Assembly (NCBI GenBank): GCA_905221605.1
Contig: CAJNDS010002492.1
Location: 188,001-252,000 of the forward strand
Direction of reading: 5' to 3'
Source: Symbiodinium natans
Taxonomy: Eukaryota; Sar; Dinophyceae; Suessiales; Symbiodiniaceae
DNA length: 64,000 nt
The notes below the pieces were generated by a model. It did not search any database and had not been told where the DNA came from. It saw only the letters and a program-made list of their open reading frames with translations. Positions 42,601 through 46,991 of this stretch are shown here, one piece after another (the stretch's first letter is position 1; each line of letters starts with the position of its first letter). Made by a program: the position numbers and the translations under genes.

Positions 42601-43039
42601 CTTCGAAGCCATATCTTCCTGGAGTCATGCTCATCCCGCACAAAGTGGCGAGGCTCCCCAGGGCAAAACCAACCAGCAGCACTATGCCTGCTGCCATTCC
42701 GTAGCATCTCATGTTCCTCGTCTTCACTTCCTGAATCGTGTATCGTTCAGGGAAGCAATTGAAGCAAGGGGCAAAGTCCCTCACTCTTCCACCAGCAACC
42801 GTCAGGTTCCTGATGTGACCACAACCTGGTTTGTGGTACCTTCTTCCTGCTCTTGTTGCTATCCGGACTGTGGGGAGGTACTCGAAGAACTCTCGGACTT
42901 CGACGTTCTTTTCCTGTTTCCACATTTGTATCATCCCACAGACGAGAGAAGCCATCATGGCTATGAGGACGATTCCTACTCCTGCTATGTGTAGCATCAT
43001 CGCTGCCTCTGGTTCCTGGAACGGCAGCTCCGCTACCAT
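33608..43039 (-). CDS. Gag-Pol polyprotein of copia retrotransposon 1, with extra N- and C-terminal regions
   Basis: 3143 residues. Residues 1-350 are unusual: hydrophobic spans at ~16-36, ~108-130 and ~288-315 and a CxxC-type patch (PCFNCFPERY). Gag follows to the zinc knuckle CHYCQKYGHFEAQC (~773). Protease DSGAD is at ~938. Integrase has H..H…CPVC zinc (~1402) and D-D-E at CMDF (~1442), ADNEG (~1504) and MAERAIQ (~1543). Reverse transcriptase has SIDVKDAFLQ (~2056) and VHVDD (~2147). RNase H has YSDSDWAG (~2349) and GEAEYYA (~2388). After ~2500 comes a ~640-residue extension: a hydrophobic stretch (FAFAALFFSLLSG, ~2530), a Cys-rich patch and long charged coiled coils. All catalytic motifs are intact. 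The ATG straddles the LTR/primer-binding-site junction. Confidence 0.95.
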   Translation of the reverse strand: MVAELPFQEPEAAMMLHIAGVGIVLIAMMASLVCGMIQMWKQEKNVEVREFFEYLPTVRIATRAGRRYHKPGCGHIRNLTVAGGRVRDFAPCFNCFPERYTIQEVKTRNMRCYGMAAGIVLLVGFALGSLATLCGMSMTPGRYGFEENPWQALGPGRAKDELALGDDRSSKEERRGRKVIAEIDESELMVVWTSIPGKPNTHSQKNYDKYSVNQDFMNAYTIRSIDMYMSEENESLESGYAPRRLVEGKFHNVEKIPFKEQFEQLEKKFHDVVHSLVFEGIHLVVFVGTPLGMITWIILSYFSRLFFTAVQKRTKRAKEPKRKSMRRRAEVRRQHKTMFLVVLVYSNLEAAKGMEDALQRLAEINQQTLQGIQTLAEEMRSSAAAGTAREQSITASFSNTLQAIQQQSAEAQHTLLQAQETAVTTFEEIGSSLERAVKGRKPGDVELHKLIKPPEVFSPGTWQEEKNGFMEFKQRLRVWLGAMDEDLVETMDLVENDLRKNEVLDMKDMTDEAKTQSRKLYSILASYTKGRPYRVVRHTTEENGMEAYRMLLLEYQPVNRARSLELFHNIMNFRFAKDKGIAENILEYEERIEQYEKSTGEKVQENLKVSTLIQGMKPEVKRHLLLNLDEKTKYPALRQYLVNYESTEKWTNSLTQSQGTPYRTTTDLIDKGEDHQGVAAMDVSQAWKGKGRDWYGYKGKGKKGGKDSGKDSGKGGFKGRGKGKGRGKGRGGNWKGRGRGFRGFKGRGKGYKGFKGSYKGKGKGKAQAATGVCHYCQKYGHFEAQCRKKQRDMGYTARNVEMQETQSEAPSRGTASTQAPTSRTATTSASSSGQGTQKPIIRMVTMHHIGDPPTSFPEEFELSEDSEELEIDYFGRVLMVSASSGKSGQEFQIGSESDEESEDIEKDPLYCWYTSEPENFVRTVRESPGAKEIEVVLDSGADISLAPMWMRNFGRKVPDRRRIELRDAQGTRIKVQDQRVIEVEFEDVGGNCVKVEEVFLISSVVHPLLAVGKLLKKGWEFRNGSETGTFLVEGNTSIAVAYNNNSLTAKAFVRTVSTSQTTGVPTPIYLCETLRNLVAEGRIGWTSVTEPYVVHYSPKSSEHVDPAMMYPQGKHPFRAVLVRDTEGWQLLHYNERYEELEEPFGHIYDESQNFEVLTLISSKAFPPYLIGTPKKAEDRRKFEEYTDDKWSLSKDGTELIRYHHTPRKTRFHPLDLKDIPVERENLQNERSTYGEDPVNHEFFEDKMPWVADEYDEFSSPFGVRSWTGQSKFRLVYPVDGSKAQQQEQRLKTVPENESMEIDEQEPQAPAHRYELHGELTFIYDGHEYNQQNSLKILKELCTELGVSKNGSKQDLLRRLSRKIMEDERRLGLNTAQKKYQEYAIPQPLKDQVMPKPEEVEVHNLTHLPYATWCPVCVACKGKESPHPTQSPEKERSSRPTLCMDFCFTGTSHDEAPTAVSLVCIDSWSRSIACIPTATKGKGLIEHIGEGVTYMSTQLQYQSINLKADNEGTMKKLKQIILKQRSALGLGTTLQDAVSGQKETNGMAERAIQTVRRQALTLIQGLQEQAKVLIAHTHPLFSWAFRHAAWILNRYHRHSATGMTPYEFVAGRPYEGTLCQFGESLMVLANRTGVNVKKGDPQWLRGVFLGKTDNNVFITWHMDGIKTSRSVKRCPHHFDLEALTSVGIHTWEVKHTTLTTRVVPRKNLPGPSGTPAPVTVVEPLGDQHGIGAITPGIQTPVIAGGASTPKPLGTVTPRNTNLHAMAKKAKEQEQLQAEPAAPEWIDPGPDEAGSDATPTSQLSHLQNRGPGSDEAGSDVTPTSQISRGRGSDSMSTDQEVMQESQGSELLLPRAPAAVRKHEYEDVGTSSKIPRTDESPKRKFPPFNAGRVFEHNDEPLPEPGLDDICWEDTYSDIGDEEEEDEEERERVFNDEDAGPPELSEEELKTKDREAMITEMERLSGMQALVRKPLEELGWRKRDDGENEREESEQEPIKWLTTKFVFDWRFRSGSWKRRARLVAREFKGTEHRSDVFSPATSASLTRLVPVIALQEEFSVYSIDVKDAFLQVPQRTRTACEFPKEYVELFQDTDPSCLQEGLLLLRVLPGQRDAALLWSDHFSDSLKEQDFERSVACPTLFRDSRKSILVVHVDDIQAAGKSHHVDPVLKSLGRVYELKIEGPFLTAQELAIGESLQTMRFLKRKYSYHNHELHIHSDPKYLGKLREELKLTGKASKPTPCTQESQAVDNTNPLDQEQAASFRKCVGILLYVCQDRPDLQFAVRGLASKMSLPTFAAKKQLIHVVQYMTKTDGYHCTYRKTPRGMSNLNESIRNGTYDFSQVKPKEHHLLEVYSDSDWAGQKDSRRSTSSGTVFLDSQLIYAFSRTQRSISLSSGEAEYYAAASSASDSLLLKEAIEFLTCRKCVVHLHLDSSAARGIITRQGVGRVKHLQIRTLFLQDLHKQGILSVHPVGTRDNTADIGTKPLSGKRIKLLMHWLGFKDEQNQPVGIEELQEHRQQEQAKATVKRIKSKGNFAFAALFFSLLSGSLEGCSKVEVASGTCLLQSCSTCVGTVQEHVGMCSDTSACALGLQEQLGVGNICSSMPRVKDLCFRNLEKEETVAVEKEVAAMEPSASEKERWFRELTSQLNQLKEAQGTTNVLLREQRREQANLKEQIEDQHLRDVELLRHLKERIEALETKIAEYEKEEEEIKGMIWWKLQEEERGAEMERELRRTGHGRGEEGSKEEEEGSSSITPRSSSASTTSTQEEKRKEKERKEKIRKVNEELRKREEEEKEKEKGFAYPYDDTEYKIYVENGKVYKQHRITGEKVEVGVDYVYKYQKGKEGKGKGPGKGSTKNTATGASSSSDKQASAAVAEAAGVTPQEEGATQEAEKQAEKDEKKWQKERERRERIRKRKAEEKARKEKEEAEEERKRQEATAEEERKKQEAAAEEERKKQEAAVEEERKKRQAAAAAEEKDRKRREAAAAAEAERKRREAAAAEVERKKQEAATREGKEDENESLRIEMAQLRELVRGMKEQQASDKRKIISLQEELKKATDSEGSTGEGKKKDKPIGPQDRSQFRVGGSEGAQELYAIFPYEGSDFQWKWVQATKAWLYYDVNQNLWIKDSEDEDGGRICKEQEKQVKG
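43027..43038 (-). promoter_or_regulatory. Primer-binding site of retrotransposon 1
   Basis: TGGTAGCGGAGC on the minus strand directly follows the 5' LTR. It is complementary to a tRNA 3' end of initiator-Met type (…GCTACCA) and is identical to the site in retrotransposon 2. It encodes V-A-E of the polyprotein start. Confidence 0.75.
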
Positions 43040-43217
43040 GTCAAAGATAGGGTCAATCTAAAGCTAACTGAAAAGCTGGGACACTCCGCACTTTTCCTGG
43101 GTTCGCTGCGGTGTGTGTCCTTGTTCGAGCCTGTCGTCGACAAGACGTTCCGAGGCTCTGGTGTGCATTCCACATGCACCTGGTGCACAGCTTCCTGTAC
43201 TGCGTAGATGTTTAACA
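43039..43217 (-). repeat. 5' LTR of retrotransposon 1
   Basis: See the partner at 33166-33344. Followed by the TAACC duplication at 43218-43222. Confidence 0.95.
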
Positions 43218-43222
43218 TAACC

Positions 43223-43689
43223 CCTTAACGTGCGCAGGGTCCATATAGGGTTTGGTTTAGGGTTTAGCCCAGACCTCTCTTTGTTGTCCGCTTGCGGGTT
43301 TTGCTGACTTTTTTGTTGGCATGCCGGACTCTGGCTGATGGTGTGCAAAAACAAAAACGGCTGCCTGGAACCGCCCGAGATCTGCCCCAATAATAATCCC
43401 TTACAGTCCCTTTATAACTGTACTACAATAGCCCCCCCAAAACCCTATTCTAATCATTAAGGCCCCATAGTATGCGTGAAGATCATGAAGTGGGACCCTC
43501 CGTAGCTTTCGATGCCAACAGCGTGAGCAGGTTCGGCCCAGAGGCGCCTCCAATCGCTTGATGAGATCGGCCTGACAGGTGCTGGGCAACGACTGCCTAC
43601 TGCAGTAGACTTCTTCTGGCCTCTCCAAAAACCAAGGAATACAAAAGGCCAAACTTCATAATTCCATATACTAGGTAAGGAAGCCCAAA
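43223..43689. other. Intergenic between retrotransposon 1 and SAP-type exons
   Basis: A short TTTAGGG run (43253-43268) and an ATAGGGGTC-family introner remnant (43390-43475: …AACCCTATTCTAATCATTAAGGCCCCATAG). No convincing gene. Confidence 0.5.
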
Positions 43690-44530
43690 AAGAAACAGTT
43701 CAACCATTGGCTAAGTAAGTCTTGCGCCCACGGCGCCTTATTTCCAGACACAGTCAGGCCAGCAGCACGGAGCTTCTCCTTGAGCTGCACCACCTTCTGC
43801 ATGCAAGGACGCCATATCCCCTTATAATAAAAGGACCCCCCAATAAGGTACCCCTAATATCGCAAACCACCATTTGAGTAAATCTTGTATATAGACCCCA
43901 AATAGTAGGATCCCCTTATGATCAGGACCCCCCGATCAGGTACCCCCAATACCGTAAACCCCCCCATTTGAGTAAAAAACCTATGCAGAAAAGCAATGAG
44001 CCCCCACCACACCGAAGTTCGAGCGAAGCCGCCGTGAACTTCTCCAAGTCTTCCTTGGCGTCATCCTTGGCTTCGTCTTTCACCTGGGGGATTTAGGGTT
44101 TCGGGTTTAGGGTTTAGGAAAATAAGGGATCCCCAACTTTGACCCCCAAATAGTAGGATTCCCTTATATAGTGGGGACTCCAAGAAGATAGCCCTAACTT
44201 CAGAAATCCCCACCTCCTCTTTTGCTTCTTCCTTAGCTGCTTCTGCTTTAACTTCCGACGGATCCTCCAAGATTGGGGGCACTGTTTGTCCTTCTACGAC
44301 TAGAGGTCCATGTACCTAAATAGGGAGTACTCGGGTCTTAAAGTACTTCCTATATGAAGTGGTTTATATTTCTTGTATCCCCAAAAGGACACCAGGTATG
44401 TACACTCACCAAAGGAACCTTATATACACTCATAAACCCTGCTTCATATAGGCCTTTGGGGCCCAAGTATACAATGAGGTACCTGGACCCTTACGGAACC
44501 AAGATCCTTTCACTGGAATCAATGTTCAGG
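43690..44530 (-). CDS. Acidic/SAP-domain protein exons interrupted by introners
   Basis: Minus-strand coding blocks in order: SVRVQ, then VHGPLVVEGQTVPPILEDPS and EVKAEAAKEEAKEE (to 44214), then VKDEAKDDAKEDLEKF and TAASLEL (from 44083), then KVVQLKEKLRAAGLTVSGNK (about 43798-43740). The last resembles a SAP motif, a short helix-helix fold that binds DNA or RNA, often with LKxxLxxxGLxxSGxK spacing. The second and third blocks join in frame through a GT-AG introner intron. The first and second join through a GTAC-duplicating element. The third and fourth are separated by a tandem introner relic. Ends of the gene are unresolved. A nuclear nucleic-acid-binding role is inferred from SAP only. Confidence 0.5.
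43800..43985. mobile_element. Tandem introner-like relic
   Basis: Two units of about 80-85 bp, each with TCCCCTTATAAT/GATCAGGACCCCCC, GGTACCCC and CCATTTGAGTAAA ends; the right end reversed is CTCAAATGGGGGGGTTTACG. Same family as 7789 and 44086. Confidence 0.6.
44084..44213 (-). mobile_element. Introner forming a 130-nt GT-AG intron
   Basis: The element (44086-44210) has ends GGGGGATTT and, reversed, GGGATTTCTGAAGTTAGGG. CACCT flanks both sides (44081-44085, 44211-44215). On the minus strand the AGGTG duplication supplies the donor (AG|GTG) from one copy and the acceptor AG from the other. Splicing joins KEE to VKDEAK in frame. The intron interior contains telomere-like units. Confidence 0.85.
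44316..44478. mobile_element. Introner-like element with GTAC duplication
   Basis: Ends CTAAATAGGGAGTACT and, reversed, CTCATTGTATACTTGG, plus the shared inner CCTATATGAAG inverted. GTAC lies at 44312-44315 and 44479-44482. On the minus strand it provides CAG|GTACCTC and TTTAG|GTACATG. Confidence 0.7.
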
Positions 44531-44617
44531 TCTTCGGAGAGCAAGCGCAGCACATCCTATCATTTCTTTCGAGTCGTGGAACTCATCAACGGACCCAGTG
44601 CGACTGGAACACACCCA

Positions 44618-45030
44618 CCCTAAACCCTAAACCCTAAACCCTAAACCCTAAACCCTAAACCCTAAACCCTAAACCCCCCACCCTGAAGCTCCCCAACGGG
44701 TTTTGTTTTTCCCGGTGTGGCTTGTCTTTTGGTGAAGCTCGGCTTGGCGCGAGATTTGGCTTGGCTGGGGGGTTGGAAGTTCTTGCTTTGCTTCGTCGGT
44801 GTGGCTTGGGTTTAGGGTTTAGGGTTTAGGGTTTAGGGTTTAGGGTTTAGGGTTTAGGGTTTAGGGTTTAGGGTTTAGGGTTTAGGGTTTAGGGTTTAGG
44901 GTTTAGGGTTTAGGGTTTAGGGTTTATGGTTTAGGTTTAGGGTTTAGGGTTTAGGGTTTAGGGTTTAGGGTTTAGGGTTTAGGGTTTAGGGTTTAGGGTT
45001 TAGGGTTTAGGGTTTAGGGTTTAGGGTCTC
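44618..45030. repeat. Large telomere-like block, both orientations
   Basis: CCCTAAA at 44618-44676, then the longest tract of the window, about 31 TTTAGGG units at 44808-45030, with two point variants near 44925. Confidence 0.95.
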
Positions 45031-45481
45031 CCTTTCCCAGAAGAGCCTTGGCTTGGCTCGGTTGGCCCCAGTGTTTGGCTTGGGTGCGGGGCTTCTTACC
45101 TTTCTTAGGTTCGGACCCCAAAGCTGGTGTAGGTTTAGGGTTTAGGGTTGAGGGTTGAGGGTTTCGGGTTTAGGGTCTAGGCTTTTTTTTCAGGGTGGCT
45201 GGGCGCAGCTGCCCAATTTGCAAACACAATGGTGCTGTCTTGAACAAGCTGCCGTGGCCTCGAGAAGCAGGGAGGTTGGGCACCCACCTCCTCCCCCCCA
45301 CCTCCCAGTTGCCTACCCAATGCGCGTATGGCGGGGTTTCAACGAAATCATGTGGCTGTCTTCAAGCAACTCCTCTTCACGGCGTGATGTTCTTCAAGCA
45401 AACTTGCGCAGCGTATATCAGCCCTCCTGTGGGCTCAAGCCAAGCCTCAAGCCTCAACTCGAAGCCCTTATAAGCCACAGA
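45031..45481 (+). other. Possible plus-strand exon, frame undecided
   Basis: Two plus frames are open at 45155-45529, one with RSCPICKHNGAVLNKLPWPR, the other with IMWLSSSNSSSRRDVLQANL. Either could be an exon ending at the element at 45482. A CCCCAAG-like motif is absent. Frame undecided. Confidence 0.25.
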
Positions 45482-45615
45482 CCTGGGACTCTACTGACCT
45501 ACAGTCTAGTAGAAACTACCCTCAATTAGTAGACTCTACTTACCTGCAGATTAGAAGCTTCTACCCTTTCTTCGTCGGTATAGCCCCTAAACCTGTAGGT
45601 AAGGAGGGTCCCAGG
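45482..45615. mobile_element. CTGGGAC-family inverted-repeat element
   Basis: CCTGGGACTCTACTGACCTA and, reversed, CCTGGGACCCTCCTTACCTA at the ends, with duplicated inner TAGTAGA…CTACC motifs. It is the best-preserved member of the family also seen at 9465, 27050 and 28440. Confidence 0.65.
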
Positions 45616-45636
45616 AAAAACCCTAAACCCTAAACC

Positions 45637-45765
45637 CTAAACCCCAGGTATGCAATGAGGCCCTGAACTGGGAGTTGCCATCCCGCGGTCCTGCTTCGCT
45701 TCCTTGGCGGGCTCCGTGGTTGCCTCTGCCACTTTGGCGGGCTCCTTCAGGTTCCGCGCGTTGTG
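45637..45765 (-). CDS. Exon with EPAK repeats, unknown protein
   Basis: The minus frame reads NLKEPAKVAEATTEPAKEAK and then DRGMATPSSGPHC, running into a TTTAGGG tract at 45637. Charged, Ala/Pro/Lys-rich, like the SAP-associated exons nearby, so it may belong to the same gene. The exon may end before the tract, since the first telomere unit provides a GT (GGGGTTTAG). Confidence 0.4.
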   Translation of the reverse strand, partial: HNARNLKEPAKVAEATTEPAKEAKQDRGMATPSSGPHCIPGV

Positions 45766-46440
45766 AGGGTTTAGGGTTGAGCCATGCCCTGTCTGAAGCA
45801 GCATGCATGCAAGAAGGATTCTGGCACGGAGCTGAGGAGGAACAGTCGGGTGAGCTCCTGTGTACTAAATTAAACCCTAAACCCTTTTTTGCATCCCCTA
45901 AACTTCTTAAACCCCTAAACCCTGAACAGTAAAAAAACCCTAATAAACCCCTAACCCCCTAATAAACACGCCGATGCCTAAACCCTGAACCCTGAACCCT
46001 GAACCCTGAACCCTGAACCCTGAACCCTAAACCCTAAACCCTAAACCCTAAACCCTAAACCCTAAACCCTAAACCCTTCGACCTGTAAGCCTCGGCTAGG
46101 GGCTGCGGGATCTCTCACCTCCGGGGGAACTCCAGGCCTGAGAGTACTGCAAATTTAGGGTTCAGGGTTCAGGGTTCAGGGTTCAGGGTTCAGGGTTCAG
46201 GGTTCAGGGTTCAGGGTTCAGGGTTCAGGGTTTAGGGTTTAGGGTTTAGGGTTTAGGCTTCGACGCTCACACTCGCACAACGCAGACAAGGACCCAACAA
46301 CCACACAAGCAAGACCACTAAGGTCACTTTGGACACTTGGGGTGTGCCCCCCTATCACTCGTGGCCCCTCAAACCCCCACAACTCCTAGCCAAAAAACCC
46401 TCACCCTTACTTGCAGAAGTGAACCCCCAAACCCTTTTGC
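45766..46440. repeat. Variant telomere-like arrays CCCTGAA and TTCAGGG
   Basis: 45975-46078: about six CCCTGAA then eight CCCTAAA units. 46155-46258: about ten TTCAGGG then four TTTAGGG units. The remaining sequence has no recognisable gene. Confidence 0.85.
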
Positions 46441-46535
46441 CCCAAAACCCAAACCGATTGTCCTTCTCGCCATTCTCGGTGGAGACCTTCCTCCTCTTGG
46501 GATCCTTGTCTCCGGCGTCTACCTGAAAAAAAAAA
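46440..46535 (-). CDS. Exon with basic nuclear-signal-like motif
   Basis: On the minus strand a T-run followed by CAG (about 46536) precedes VDAGDKDPKRRKVSTENGEK then DNRFGFW. PKRRKV resembles a classical nuclear localisation signal. The exon probably ends near a GTTTGGG donor at about 46445. Unknown gene; it may be part of the same acidic nuclear protein. Confidence 0.4.
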
Positions 46536-46775
46536 GGTTTTGCGGTGCCTTTGGGGTTTCTGCACGCACTCCCTACAACAGCAGGCTCTACTGTAGGATA
46601 CTGGGATTTTTCGGACTTTCCTAAACCGCTAGGGGGCGTTCTGAATGTTTTGCCACAGCGCTCCAACCAGGCAATGCCGATAAGCCCAACTTTGGTATCA
46701 TTCTGAATGTACAGTAGAAGCCAAAAAGTTGGAAACTGAATAACCTCAATCCCTAAGAGTAAAGTACAGGGAATC

Positions 46776-46991
46776 TGCAGCGGGCGCTGCAATGGTAGGG
46801 GCGTATCGGGCTCAACAGGGTCTCCACACTTCAGTGCACCAAGAGCTCCACGCTCTCACACCTTTTCCAACGAGCACGCAAGCTCGGTCCGATGGCTCAG
46901 TGGCAAAGTCAGGTAGCTACGAGGGGCCCCTCAAGCCACTGGCAGCATATGGAGATGGGGTATGCATCTGATTGAAGCTATACATGTTGCA
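46776..46991 (-). repeat. 3' LTR of retrotransposon 2
   Basis: 216 bp, the same as 55398-55613. It contains the polyprotein stop codon at 46917-46919. Confidence 0.95.

Larger units (their letters stand above)
33166..43217 (-). mobile_element. Complete Ty1/copia LTR retrotransposon 1
   Basis: 10,052 bp with 179-bp LTRs (33166-33344 and 43039-43217) in which I see no difference. The LTRs start TG and end CA. The 5-bp target duplication TAACC lies at 33161-33165 and 43218-43222. The element reads on the minus strand. A primer-binding site abuts the 5' LTR and a purine run GAAGGCGGGG (33345-33354) abuts the 3' LTR. A single intact ORF fills it. Identical LTRs and an intact ORF mean a young insertion. 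Confidence 0.95.

Noticed and set aside
33166-43217. An envelope protein in element 1
   Set aside because: The hydrophobic segments at both ends are in the same ORF as gag-pol and show no recognisable env, fusion peptide or furin-type site; I describe them only as membrane-like regions.
43033-43218. ORF of about 60 codons within each LTR of element 1
   Set aside because: Open by chance in an LTR, in a different frame from the polyprotein, with no features.
44808-45030. Chromosome end or fusion point
   Set aside because: Tracts are short, occur dozens of times in both orientations and sit inside gene-rich DNA; no single terminal array exists.
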